This document shows, piece after piece, positions 47,101 to 58,518 of a DNA stretch of 64,000 nt. Source of the DNA: Narthecium ossifragum (Eukaryota > Streptophyta > Magnoliopsida > Dioscoreales > Nartheciaceae); contig OY986966.1 in assembly GCA_963920575.1 (NCBI GenBank), forward strand, positions 26,999,717 through 27,063,716. Direction: 5' to 3'. The position numbers and the translations under genes are program-made. The first letter of the stretch is position 1, and the number at the start of each line of letters is the position of its first letter. The notes under the pieces were generated by a model, which had not been told where the DNA came from, searched no databases, and saw nothing but the letters and a program-made list of their open reading frames with translations.

Positions 47101-48157
47101 TTTCAGAAGCAACAAGTCATTATACTATTCAACTTTAGGAGGGAACTCGTGCACTGGCTTTTGGAATTACCTTTTTTGTGTAATTATCCACCGGATAAAG
47201 TGTAAGCAACTACCGCAAGAACCAGCCCTTCTCTCATAGCCAGCAAAGCCGCTTGCCCAGCTTGCAGTGAGTGGCTTGCCTCGATGGTTGCAATGGGAGA
47301 ATGATGGCTATCCAGATCAAAGCTAGGGCTGTAGAAAAGAGTATGTATTTGGCATTGATTAAATACAGCATCATCTTTCGAAATTTTTTGTGCTCTGGCC
47401 TTCCAAGACTATATGTACTTATGTGAGCCTATATGAATTTTGAGAAAAAGTCATTGTGATGCATCATTTAGTCGTCATTAAGACTGGACTTGGCTGATTC
47501 AATCTGCCTTGATGAGTCATGCAAGTCAATGTACTTGTTGTCTCTATGCAAGCCATTTGCCCACGGTTAAATTAGGTGACTGGCTCAGTCACCACCAATG
47601 TGGTGGTTTGGCAGTTAAGGCTTGTAACCTACCGCGTGAAGTATTAGGTTCGAATCATTTGTGATGAATTTGTAGTTGTATGGGTATTTACTCACCCTAA
47701 GCCATGGTAAAAAGGCTCAATTTTTCTTTGAAAACAGACTTGGCTCAGACTCAAGTCAACTCTCCTTGCTAACGTTGATTATGTGGTCTCGTAGTTCGCT
47801 ATTTCTATAATCTTAATTGCAATAATATTCTACATTGTCAGTTACAATGTAATCACATTCAAGTATGCTTGTTAGAGTTGTTATCTGGACCTTTGATTCT
47901 GAAGGTATTATAGCCAACCTGCTTTGCTGCATAATTTAAACATGAAGTTATTGTCAGTGTAGCTATTTGTCCTCCTTTTAGTGTTCTTGCATTTTGCCTG
48001 CCTTTGTATATGCTGCTTGAAGGCGTGACCCCTCATTCCAGCAGTCTCATTGTTTTTCGTTTCTGCTCATACAGGTTCATATGTGACTCATGAGACAAAC
48101 CACTTTATCTATTTCTATTTGGACCAGAAGGCAATCTTGTTATTCAAGTCTGGTTGA
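44146..48157 (+). CDS. LC8: Dynein light chain LC8-type protein
   Basis: Three exons: 44146-44319, 44416-44521 and 48075-48157, all GT-AG, 120 aa. LC8 is a homodimeric hub that binds short TQT-like motifs in partner proteins. Plants lack cytoplasmic dynein heavy chains, so the partners there are other proteins, such as nucleoporins. The conserved core starts at [20 protein letters not shown], then [36 protein letters not shown], and ends [17 protein letters not shown]. In front lies a plant-specific 35-residue Gly/Ala-rich extension with six consecutive Gly. Intron 2 is 3.55 kb and contains a MITE (46700-46906) and a SINE-like element (about 47600-47735). Confidence 0.95.
46700..46906 (+). 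mobile_element. MITE, GCCCYTGTTTGGT family, with TTA target duplication
   Basis: 207 bp from GCCCCCGTTTGGTTCGGGG to CCCCGTTACCAAACAAGGGC, with terminal inverted repeats of about 13 bp. TTA lies on both sides (46697-46699 and 46907-46909), the 3-bp duplication of PIF/Harbinger (Tourist-type) elements. It lies in LC8 intron 2. Confidence 0.75.
47600..47735 (+). mobile_element. SINE-like element in LC8 intron 2
   Basis: TTTGGCAGTTAAGGC (about 47607) resembles a pol III A box and GGTTCGAATC (47647-47656) is a good B box, about 37 bp apart as in tRNA-derived SINEs. The tail becomes TTTTTCTTTGAAAA. The sequence does not fold as a tRNA. Target duplications were not identified. Confidence 0.5.
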
Positions 48158-50576
48158 ATCAAGTTGACTACTCAGGCAGGAATGAAAATTCTCCAAGCTA
48201 CATCTACTGTATTAAACAAGAAGGAAAGTTGAAATTTGATTTGAGTTTCAAATCCTCCCTACAACCTTCTACCAAGTTCCCTGTATAATGATGCGTTCCA
48301 TCTGTGTAATATGATCTGCTGCTTAGATTGCTGACTTTAGTGTGCTCATTCATTGTAATCTACGGAGAGCTCCCTCCTGGTAAAACCTATCATGTAAGCA
48401 TTTTTCGTTGATCGAGTGCCAAAGATGAATCTAAAACTGTGAGCTGGTTTTCTATTGATTGCCAAACCAAATATTTCTATGCAAAGTTATATGTATATAT
48501 AGCATCCAAGTGTTCTTTTACAGAAAATGATTGAAATCATGGCCTCTGTTTGCATGGACTCCGACCTGCAGGTGATGTTGTTCAATGAATCAGAGCTGCA
48601 TTTGTAAACTGTGATTTTTTATTTAGTCTTGATTTCTTGTCTGAGCTTTCAGCAATATGATCGTACAGGTGTATTCTCATGACTGAGGGGAAACTGACTT
48701 AGGATTCGATTGAAAATATGATAAGTTTATATAGTGGATAAAGTAAAAGTTATCTAGACATTAAAGATAGTTATGTAATATTATGAATAAATTGTTTGGA
48801 TGCATAAATGAGGAAGGGCTTGTTTGGATTGAGCATGAGTATGCATAAACCTCATTTATTCATTCAAATATTTAATTCATAATCTTATATAACTATCTTT
48901 AATGCTTGTATAATTTTTATTTTATTCAACATACAAACTTATCATATCCTTAATTCAAAAACGCGTTGGCTTTGCTTCTCTCTTTTTGGCATGGGCAAAT
49001 CTCGTCTTGCCTATTGTGTTATTAACCTTCTTTATTTTGTGCTATTAACCTTCTTTATTTTTGCAACTTACCAGATGATCCCAAAAGTGAATAATTGTCT
49101 GAGAAATCTTCAACAACTGATGGGTATCGTTACCGTTTAAACAATTATTTTTCAAAAGCTAAAACTAGTCGATTTAGTCCGGCGTGTATTAATCACGTTC
49201 ATGTTTAGAGTTCCATCAATTCTCTTCATCATTATCTCTTCTTGTATGACTTGCTGGAATGCAGACTAAAGTTTAGTAGCCATCCAAAAGAAGACCATCA
49301 ACACGAATTATTAGATACCCACCATTGTTGTCCTTTGTGTTAGACACCTGGGATCTTATATGATCAAGACATGGCACCCTTCCATAGGTCACTCCCAAAA
49401 GGAATCAATCAGTAGAGATCTAATGCCTCATTGGGTAGTCACTTCAAACATATCACTGGATGCTTCTGATTGGGGGAATCACAGCAAACCTATCATGGGA
49501 TGCTTCTGACTGGGGGAATCACAGCAAACCTGTCATGGGATGCAGCCAAAGTAGCTCCATAGAATGAGCGATGAATCCAAAAGAGATGAGCTTTGAGTAC
49601 ATGACCATCCAACGTCCTAATGGGTTTCTTTTAGCGATGAAGAAAGCCACACGATATAAAGAAGACAAGAACTCCAATGAGGCCTTTCAAGTCATCCAAT
49701 TGTTTGGAATCGATCCTCCGAAACCATGGGCGAACTAAACCATGGATCTCCTAAGATTTAAAAAATATAGGTTTTAAACAACAAAATGAGATGTTAGGCT
49801 CAATTAGTGTTTTATATTATAGTTCAAACTCTACTATGATGTCATGTTAATTTAAACAATCTGCGTGATGATAAACGACAGTAGAAGCATAAACACATTC
49901 ATTCATATTACGTAACATTTACTAGTACTTTTTTTGTAATAACTAAGAGTCGGGTGTGACTCTTGTGATTGATAGTCCTCGATAGAAGGTTGTCTAGTTA
50001 ATTGTACCCCATGTCTTTTCAAAAAAACTTACGTAACATTTGTTCCATAAATTACTTTCACTCGACTTTTGTGTCATTCATTCTTTAAATTTACCATTGC
50101 AATGTGTGCCGCTAAAATCATCACTCAGAGTCATTATCAGATGAAATAGGCGATAAGCATGATGACTTTCAAGAAACATCCGACATAGCTCTTAAAGACT
50201 CGACATTTTCATTCGAAATAAATGTTATAATGACATTGCCCATAGATCTCCTGAGATTAACGTAATGTAGGCTTTAAACATTGCCGAATAACAAAATGAG
50301 ATGTTAGTCTCATTTTAGTGTTTTATATTATAGTTCGAACCCTGTTTTGATAGGATATTAATTAAGTCCTGTCACATTGCTTTTAAAGGACAGCGCAACT
50401 ATGAAACACGGAAAGGGCGCCCTATAACTCTCCAAAGTCATCGTCTCAACGAATCCAGAAGTTCGTATAGACAAGTGATGTGACTTGTTGTTGTACTTTG
50501 AAACAAGACGAAGTTAATGCGTAACAAGGTCCGGTTAATGTCCTAAAACTGGAGCCCAGAAGGCTACGTTCTCTGA
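48158..50576. other. Interval downstream of LC8, no gene recognised
   Basis: AT-rich. The first few hundred bases are the expected LC8 3' untranslated region. A short direct repeat of CACAGCAAACCT(A/G)TCATGGGATGC occurs at 49470-49545. A near-duplicate phrase around AACAAAATGAGATGTTAG(G/T)CTCA occurs at 49782 and 50290 (about 500 bp apart), suggesting repeated TE-derived pieces. Confidence 0.5.
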
Positions 50577-50801
50577 GCCCCTGTTTGGTTGGGAGATAAA
50601 GAAGGATAATTCCACTTTATCTCTCCTTATTTTTACTTTTTACTCAGACATCAAAAATAATGATTACAGGATTATTCTCATTCCACCTACCATCACCTCT
50701 TTATTTTTTCTTACCTCTATTCTTTAACCTCACTTTTTCTAACCCCATCTAATCCTATCCCCTCTTAACCCCACTTTTTCTAACCCCATACCAAACGAGG
50801 C
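50577..50801 (-). mobile_element. MITE, GCCCYTGTTTGGT family, opposite orientation
   Basis: 225 bp from GCCCCTGTTTGGTTGGG to CCATACCAAACGAGGC. The pyrimidine-rich body (TAACCTCACTTTTTCTAACC) is the reverse complement of the body of the 46700 copy. Flanks are TGA and CTA, so any TTA target duplication has decayed. Confidence 0.7.
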
Positions 50802-51184
50802 CTAACTGCATCAAGATCCGTGACATCGATACTTCCTTCGTACCTCAATCTATAAATCCCTACTTGTATAAAGCTTAAACAATGGCCTCTTGGAGCCCTT
50901 TTATATATAATCCTCGTTAAGCAATGGAGCATTAACAACTGACTGCTGCTGGCATTGATTGTTGTTTATCTTATCCTTCGTGCATGTTAAGTCATCCTCT
51001 CTTATCCTCATGGATCTAATCTTGTAAAGCTACCAATTAAGATTTTGGCAAATTGCCTCCCTCCTTTCCGGAAATGGTGATCGAGATCCGATGGCATTGT
51101 TTTTAAACCCACGGGAATAACTTTCGGAAATGACGTTTAGAGAGGAATATTTTTTAAATATTATCGAATCCACTACTTACACCA

Positions 51185-51585
51185 TGTTTGGTTGGACATA
51201 ATCGCTGGAAATGGAATGGTCAAATCCCCGGTCAAATCTCATTCCGTTTAGACATTAAAGTTGGGAATGAAATGGTTCATTCCTGACAAGTTGGGAATGA
51301 GGCAATCCCATCTAATAGTCCGAAATCCCTCATTCCATTCCCGACGGAATGGTGGTTAATGGCGGTTATAATATAACTTAGTTATTTATATCATATTCTC
51401 ATTCTATTTTCACACCTATTTTTGTGTACCAAACACCTTCAAACATGATTCCTAATCCCATTCCTTGTACAAACCAAACATGCCGTATCATCCTCATTCC
51501 TAATCCCATTCCCATTCCTAATCCCATTCCTAATCTCATTCCCATTCCATTCCCCGTTCCTTGTGCAAACCAAGTATGCCGTTAT
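51185..51585. repeat. Simple repeat of ATTCCTAATCCCATTCC in a decayed MITE-like region
   Basis: CACCATGTTTGGTTGGAC at 51181 and CAAACCAAACATGCCG at 51470 are roughly inverted, with a second CAAACCAAGTATGCCG at 51570. Between the last two, ATTCCTAATCCCATTCC(C/T) repeats several times. It looks like a transposon end that expanded as a minisatellite. Confidence 0.5.
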
Positions 51586-51875
51586 TCCATCCCTTAACTT
51601 TAAACACCATTTCTCTTATTTCAATTAATCATTATAAAGTTATTCCTATTCTCCACACTACTTTTCCCTTATTTTAAGTAATAATTATAAAATTATTTCC
51701 AAAATCTGAAATAAAATCCCTTAATCCGGAATAAAGTTAACCTCATGCCAAACAAACGAGGTCTACATCATTTACGAGTTATAGTGCAATTCTTAGAAGA
51801 TTTGAGGCCATAATTGTCAATTTAACGAACTTGGATTCTTTTTTTATTATTCATGCCCACTTATTATAATAGTAA

Positions 51876-52148
51876 TCATCCTTATATCGGAGCATGGTTA
51901 TAAAATAACCTTTGGTTGTCCTACGTGAATCCTACATGACAGGCTTAGTCCTATGTGGACCCTACGTGAAGCCTATGCGGGGGGAAGTTAGTGGGGGAGG
52001 TGGTTAATGGGGATGAGGGGGAAGTTAACATGGAAGTTAGTAGGGGTTAGTGGAGGAGGGGGTTGAGGGGTGGGTGGTTAATAAGGAAGTTAACATGGAA
52101 GTTAAGGGGTGAGTGATTACCGTGCCAAATGACACGGGGGCCCGCTAG
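51876..52148 (+). mobile_element. Helitron-like element, tandem copy 1
   Basis: Begins TCATCCTTATATCGGAGC and ends CCGCTAG. The hairpin CCGTGCCAAATGACACGG (52120-52137) lies seven bases before CTAG. The base before it is A. The body carries GGTTATAAAATAACC and CCTACGTG motifs shared with 15976-16141. 273 bp, non-coding. Confidence 0.6.
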
Positions 52149-52396
52149 TCATCCTTATATTGGAGCATGGTTATAAAATAACATTTGGTTGTCCTACGTG
52201 GATCCTACATGACAGGCTTAGTCCTATGTGGAGCCTACGTGGAGAGAAAAGTTAGTGGGAGAGGTGGTTAATGGGGATGAGAGGGAAGTTAACATGAAAG
52301 TTAATAAGGGTTAGTGGAGGAGAGGTTGAGGGGTGGGTGATTAACAAGGAACTTAATATGAAAATTAAGGGGTGAGTGATTACCGTGCCAGGCTAG
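52149..52396 (+). mobile_element. Helitron-like element, tandem copy 2
   Basis: Begins TCATCCTTATATTGGAGC directly after the CTAG of copy 1 and ends GTGCCAGGCTAG, followed by T (52397). The body is about 90% identical to copy 1, but the hairpin's right half is lost. Head-to-tail tandem copies with TC and CTAG ends strongly suggest Helitron biology. Confidence 0.6.
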
Positions 52397-52580
52397 TACA
52401 CATATATAGAGTCGTATGCTTCTTTGTTTATTTCCTTCACGCTGATGCCCAAAAAGTACAGCTAATTTCGATATTAGAAAAATACAACTCGAAAAAATAA
52501 CTACAACACCCTCAACATTCTAGCAAATCCACGCCAACTCCCTGAGGAGGAAAAAGAAACTCGTAGTAACATCCAATACA

Positions 52581-52601
52581 CCCCCCCCCCCCCCCCCCCC
52601 C
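52581..52601. repeat. Homopolymer run of 21 C (G on the FLZ mRNA strand)
   Basis: An uninterrupted C21 run begins eight bases after the FLZ stop codon (in mRNA direction, as G21). Such runs are unstable, so the true length may differ between individuals or be a sequencing artefact. Confidence 0.85.
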
Positions 52602-52608
52602 GCCCATA

Positions 52609-53138
52609 TCATTGAACAAAACCGCCGGCGGGAGCTGCCCGGCCCTTCTTCCCACTCCGGCGAGAGGCGGACGACGCCGTCTTGGCCGCGGAGGCGCAGT
52701 TCTCCCTCCTCCCGGTCTCCTCGTCCATATATATCTGCCTACACCTGCACTCCTCGCTGCAGAAGGCCCTGTCACCCCTGCAAACCATATACATAGACAG
52801 GGAAGAACATGTGGGTTTTTCTGCAAACATATAAATATAGATACTTTACGACGTTTCCAAAAATACCAACTTGATGAAGTGAGAAAAAAAGAAGAAGATA
52901 TGGGTTTTTCTGCAAACCTGTACATATAGATATCTTTGCTTTGAGAGAGAGGTTGGTGACAAAGGAAGCATGCTTGGAGGAAGGAGGAGGGGAGGCGCAT
53001 GGCGGAGGCGTCGGTGGGAGGAGAAGACGGTGGAAGAGGAGCGGTGGTGGAGGTCCTCAGGATGGTAATCTTGTTGAGTATCTGGGGGGTTTTGCGCAAA
53101 TGCGTCTTGGCCTCCAGGAGCACTCCCAACCCGGCCAT
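52609..53138 (-). CDS. FLZ: FCS-like zinc finger (FLZ/DUF581) protein
   Basis: Two exons: 53138-52918 and 52777-52609, 129 aa. The phase-2 junction inside the Arg of IYMYR is the usual FLZ intron position. FLZ proteins are plant-specific adaptors that bind SnRK1 kinase subunits and link energy and sugar signalling. The domain spans about residues 53-93: FLQACFLCHQPL with C57 and C60, DIYMYRGDRAFCSEECR with C80 and C84, then RQIYMDE. The N-terminal half is basic, with THLRKTPQILNKIT and a Pro/Ser stretch. The tail is basic and Ala/Ser-rich. The length is typical of a small member. A C21 run directly follows the stop. Confidence 0.93.
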
Positions 53139-55690
53139 CTGTTTAATTAATTACCTCTTCTGCAAGGTGGCCAGGAGAAGAGCTGTGGATGTGGATTTAT
53201 TGGGGACGCTGTGTGTGCTGTGCCTGCGGGATACGTTTGGATCAAGGCCGATTCGATCTTTAGATTCTTAGGTATAGGGACAAAAATAGTGAAGTTGTTT
53301 GGCTTAAGGCGGGCACTGTGTGGGGCCCGTGGGGGTGTATATGGGCCACCACCGTTGGTTAGGAAAATAGAGCGAGCTAGTAGAGGGGGGACATCGGAAG
53401 CATGGGGGGGGAGTTATTATGGTGGATTTGTTTGGGGATTGGCCAGACAGACTAGAGGGAGAGAAGGACGTTTTAGTTGTTGACTGTAGCGATTGAAGGG
53501 CACCACGTGTCGTCTATGATCAGCTGGGTGGGCTTTTGTTCGTTTGCGAGCTTGGATAGTAGTGGGCAGTGGTTTTGGGGTTAAGCCTGTGGCTGGACCA
53601 CCCCCGGTACGAGATTGTTTCACAGTGGGCTCCAATAATGATGGGCCTCGCTTGCGTCCTTTCTCTCGCGTCAATCGCGCCACTCCCTTTTAACTCGGAG
53701 TCCTTAGATCTAGGAGGGTTTCTTGTTTAATATTGAGGGGTTTATTGTTAATTTTGCAAGACCGACTTAATTTTGGACTTTTTTTGTTTTTACCAATTCA
53801 TTGCTAGTGAAATTGTTAGTCATAAATATAATCATATCCTAAAGTCATTTGTACGATTCACAAGATCAATGACAATTTCATAAATATTATCATCAAATGA
53901 TTCTTTATCTTTTAACTTTGACATGGCTGAAGTATTTTGACCATAATTTTTATATCAAATATCCAAATTGACATATTCTTGAACCATTGTAAAGATGACG
54001 AAAAGATATACAACTGTCATGTTGATGAGATTTTTATATTCAATCGTTTAGTATGTCAAACTGACAGCCAAAATGTTAAGTGGTAAAATAATAAATAATG
54101 ACCGAATTTCACTTGACCAAATGCAATCGTCCAAAGAATGGCCAAAGTCCAATTTGGCGGATATTCAATCGGCCATATTTTGATAAATTATTTTAATGAT
54201 GATCGTCAACGTGATCTAATTATATTGGTCATGTTAGCCAAAATAATGGTTAATTTGTAGTAACCAACAGGATCAACACATAGACACAGTCTATATGATG
54301 GATCACTTATTGATCTATGTTCTAATCATCCAAATTAGTTGGTCGATCAAATATTTGATGTGTAGGGAAGAATCATCGGGCAGGTGCGATTGTGATGCGT
54401 GTAGGGAAGAATCATCGGTCAGGTATGATTGTGATGCATACAAAGAAGAATCATCGGTCAAGTGTGATTGTGATGTTCTTCATCGACCAAATCATGACAT
54501 GGATAAACGGTTTTAGCACGATCTCCTTAACCGTACCACGATCAATCTAGGTTGTTATAAGAACATTTAATGGTGCTAATAGAAAATGAATAGACTTTAT
54601 TATCATTGTAAAAGCTCTCTGACATTTTGCAACCAGCCTGTGCACTTGGAGCATTTCTTTGTTTTCATATTGTTATCCTACTGTGTCGTTGTAAGTTTTA
54701 TTAAAATAATGATAATCTTTAATGTTATTTGACGTTCTTCCGTTGTTTTCTTGTTTAATTTCTATAACGTTATAAGTAGATTAGTTCTTTACAGTAGGTT
54801 TATATTCGCTTTTCAGATAATTTAGTTGTTTTAAAGATGATCTTTATTGTTTTCTATGTTTAATTATTTATTTTAGATAGATTTATCATTTCTAGTGGAT
54901 TAACTTAGGATTAATTTAATTTTATCTAGAAAGAAATTCATAATTATTCATTTAATATGCCGTAATTTAAGTTTGATCGTATTTCTGATTAATTTGACAA
55001 CTCTGTTCGAACTGAGTTTGAATGAATTGAACCTTTACACATCCTTGATTTTGACTATTTTGACTTTTGCCGATTAACAGTAAGATTTCCATTGTAACAT
55101 AGATAAAGTTGATAATCAATGTGTAATTATTGAAAATTTATTCGTAATTCTTATTTCTACTCCAAAGAGCATGTAATTGACTACTATAACCTTTTCTATT
55201 TTTCACAATTATGGTGAAATGGCTTTTCGATGTCGGGATTCCATCAAAGAACCTCCATAATAGTGCATGCAAGTTATAGCCCACTATATCTAAGAGCCCA
55301 TAGAAAGCATGGGCTATGCAATCCTGCGTTCCGGAATGGTTTTCCCAGGGGTACCATGCATAGTTCATAGCCCCACCTAACCAAACCAAAGTACTCTTAA
55401 GATAGGTCTTGGGGATGACCCCAAGGCTAGCAACTATTGTATAAAAAAATACATGTCACAAATATGAAATGCCAAAGCTGATGTGGCCTTTGACATATAT
55501 CACATAATGATGGTGACTTAAATTCACGCAAATCATTGATAGGGAGACGATGTTTAGAATGAGTGATTGGGCGCATATCTGAATTTTGGTATTTTGGACA
55601 TTCTCTTCTGCCAGGATAACATGCTCAACTAGTCAAAAAAAAATTCGCATCCAACCTGAAACTTTTGGGTGATTAGTCAAAATTTAATAG
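53139..55690. other. Interval upstream of FLZ, no gene recognised
   Basis: 53140-53700 is GC-rich and probably the FLZ promoter side. From 53750 on it is AT-rich. A 39-bp tandem repeat is listed at 54361-54477. No convincing coding region was found. Confidence 0.45.
54361..54477 (+). repeat. Three-unit 39-bp minisatellite in frame
   Basis: Three units of exactly 39 bp (starts 54361, 54400, 54439), each with GAAGAATCATCGG and GATTGTGATG. Because 39 is a multiple of three, one frame stays open and would encode a 13-residue repeat like CREESSGRCDCDA. With no homologue recognised and no gene context, I call it a repeat and not a gene. Confidence 0.75.
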
Positions 55691-55698
55691 CATAGAAG

Positions 55699-56236
55699 TA
55701 GGGATGACAATTTGCCCCGCCCCGGCGGGTCCCGCCCCACCCCGTCCCTAATGGGGCGGGGTCGGGGGACCCTAAACGGGGTCGGAATCGGGGTTGGGGT
55801 ACGTGTGTAAAACCCCGATCGGGGTCGGGGCAGGATCGGGGTAAGACACCCCCGTCCCGCCCCCCGATTGGATATTTATAATAATTAATATAGTGATATA
55901 TTACCTCACTATAATTCATTTTTCTAAAAAGTCTTAACTTAATCATGTATGGACAATATTTTTGAGTTATTATTGATACAATTCATGTTTGTATCATTTC
56001 ATAGAGACAAGTTTTGTTTGGATTGTTTTTTAAGATGATAAATCTTTAGTGTATTATTAGATATAATATATTCAATATGTCAAAAAAAATTGAATGGGGC
56101 GGCGCAGGGTGGGGGTGTGCGGGGCGGGGTCGGGGTCGGGATGCAATAACTATCGGGGCGAGATGGGACGGGGTTTTAGGTTGGGTTGCGGGGTCGGGGT
56201 CGGGGGAAGGGGGACCCCGCCCCGTTGCCATCCCTA
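55699..56236. mobile_element. hAT-type non-autonomous element with perfect 8-bp target duplication
   Basis: 538 bp, starting TAGGGATGACAATTTGCCCC and ending TTGCCATCCCTA. It is flanked on both sides by CATAGAAG (55691-55698 and 56237-56244), the 8-bp duplication diagnostic of hAT transposition. Both arms are strings of GGGGCGGGG/GGGGTCGGG (or complement), joined by an AT-rich middle without a transposase. Similar TAGGGATGGCAA elements are widespread in plants. Confidence 0.88.
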
Positions 56237-57340
56237 CATAGAAGTCTTAAGGCAAAGGGGACAGTGCTAATGCACTCAGCCCATTTAAGGCCGTCCCACG
56301 ATTTTCATTCATACTTGTTCTAATGGGCATTTTTTAGGTCAAGGCCTACGCGCCAGTGGATACACGTATCTGGGGTTTCCTTGCCACGGGGCCTCTTTTT
56401 TTTTTTTTTTGGCTCTTGTGCACCAATGTCTTTCCCTCTTAGAGCGTTCCTAACAGATTTCCTATCTCATTATCTATCTCTAAATTTAGGAAATATGATA
56501 TGAAAGTGTTATCCAATAAATTTCCTTTCTCTAAAGTCATTACTTATCTCATTCCCTAAAACCAACTACGTTCCCTATATTTAGGGAATCAGAAAGTGTT
56601 GCCTATATATTCAAATAATATTATTTTATGTTCTCTTCTCGATCACGTCAACATAAACGACCTTCGTTCTTTCTCCTCTCCTTTTTATCTAAGCCTCCTT
56701 CCCTGTTCCATCTAGTTGACCAGCCATCGCATCTCACTGGCGTCCATCAACTCTGGCAAGTCCATTACTTCCGACGACATTGCCGGCTACCGCACCACCA
56801 CCATTTCTCTCGAACACTCAAGATCCCAACTCCTTCGCCTCCCTCCCTCATGCCTCACCAACCTCCCAAGCCGCAACCTCCATCACCCTCATTGCTCGCC
56901 ACCGTGAAAGAGGGAGAGGAAGAGTTGTGTTTTCGGTATTATTAAAAAACTAGTTCCCATATGATCATTAAATCGTGACTGGCGGGAAGGGCGGCGGCGA
57001 TGGGTTCACCACAATAAAAGAGGGAGAGGAAGAGGGGTTTTGGTATTATTAAAGAAGTGGGTCTTTCCGCTCCAATCCTCGCCGCCGATTTCACAGAGGA
57101 GAGTAATATCCTTATTCTTCGCCGCCGTCACCGGTCACCTCTCCTCCCTCCACCTCTCCTCCATCATTGTCGCCGGTCTCCTCCATCGAGCCTATGGCAT
57201 AGTTGCTGCCTTGCTGGACATCGGTAGCTTTGTCTTGACCACCGTCGGTGGGCTCGTGTGGTTATCTAATTGATATAGAGAATCAATATAGGGAATATGT
57301 TGGTTGAACAAGTCAAAAAGTGATTCAATATATTAAAGAA

Positions 57341-58518
57341 GGGTAAATTACCATTTAGTACCTTCAAGTTTAACCAAATTAACGATTAAGGCCATATACT
57401 TTAAATTTTAACAAATTAGACCATGGACTTGTTAAAACGTAACAATCCGAGCCAAGTCTTGACGGCCGTTTGTCATCCTAACGGCTACTTATCACGTGCC
57501 CGTCACGTGACAAGTTGTCGGGGCTTCAAACGAGCGCGGGGAGGATTGGGGGTTAGGGTTCCTCGTATCGGGGCTTTCGGAGGGGTGATCTCGCCGGCCG
57601 GCCTACTGTATTTGCTTCCTAATCCCCCCTTCCCCTTCCCCTTCTCCTTTCCCTTACTTCAATACATATTTCTTGTTCCACAGGCACCTGCCAAACCCAC
57701 AACAGAAACTAAGGCCGAATCTAAGGAGACCGAGAAAGCCGGAAGCAGTGCCGAAAAGGAAGAGGAGAATGAGAAGGAAGACGCCGCCGTGCCGAAGCCG
57801 AGGAAGTCCAGGCGGGAGACATAAGCTAACGATATTTGGTCTAGAAATTTTTGGATATCCTATTTCTTTGAATGCTTTTATTGTAGTATTTCGAGTGTAG
57901 AAAAGATTTTCGGGCCTGCGGGCACGCTGGCTGTGATAAACTTCAAGTAGACTCTTGTGTTCTTTTCCTCAAATTAGCTCATTTAGATCAACTCCTCCTT
58001 CACCAAAAAAGCTCGTGGATATTAGCACATCCCTGAAAGACTTATGCTTGAGTTTTTAATTTCATCTGCCATGAGAAATATAAACAAGGGACACTATTTC
58101 GTGGTTATTTCAGTTTAGCTGTTGTTGGGTATAACAAATCATGGACTTCTACTATGTTTCTACTGTGGTGTGCTGATTTGTTTGATCCTTAGTTTGTGAA
58201 AAATGTGATGGCTTCTACAACCTCCCTTTGAACCCTCCCGGAGCTGAAGATCCGATGGCCGGCCGACGAGATCACCCCTCCGGAAGCCCCGACACAAGGA
58301 ACCCTAACCCCCAATCCTCCACGCGCCCGTTTAAGCCCCGACAACTTATCATGTGACAGGCACGTGACAAGTAGCCGTTAGGATGGCAAACGGTTGTCAA
58401 GGCTTGGCTTGGCTTGTTACGTTTTAATAAGTCCATGGCCTTATTTATTAAAATTTAAAACATAGGATCTTAATCGTTAATTTGGTTAAACTTGAAGGTA
58501 CTAAATGGTAATTTACCT
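57341..58518 (+). mobile_element. Pack-MULE-like element with 10-bp target duplication
   Basis: 1178 bp flanked by TATTAAAGAA on both sides (57331-57340 and 58519-58528). Terminal inverted repeats run about 260 bp: GGTAAATTACCATTTAGTAC, AAGTTTAACCAAATTAACGA, CACGTGACAAGT, GGAGGATTGGGGGTTAGGGT and GGAGGGGTGATCTCG are all found reversed in the right arm. Long TIRs and a 9-11 bp duplication are Mutator-like. The unique middle (57606-58244) encodes no transposase but holds a gene-like exon at 57684-57824. Confidence 0.82.
57684..57824 (+). pseudogene. Apparent captured exon inside the Pack-MULE
   Basis: A polypyrimidine tract and CTTGTTCCACAG acceptor precede APAKPTTETKAESKE, then a Glu/Lys-rich stretch ending VPKPRKSRRET and TAA. 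The reading is GC-balanced and charged, unlike the flanks. What follows looks like a 3' untranslated region. This pattern (acceptor, last exon, UTR) suggests the 3' end of a host gene was captured. I do not recognise the parent gene. Whether it is expressed cannot be seen. Confidence 0.5.

Noticed and set aside
47607..47657. Possible tRNA gene (A- and B-box-like motifs)
   Set aside because: No cloverleaf can be drawn: acceptor and anticodon stems are missing. SINE remnant is the better reading.
57040..57273. Hydrophobic 77-codon open frame in the outer transposon
   Set aside because: CT-rich repeat DNA with no promoter or homologue recognised.
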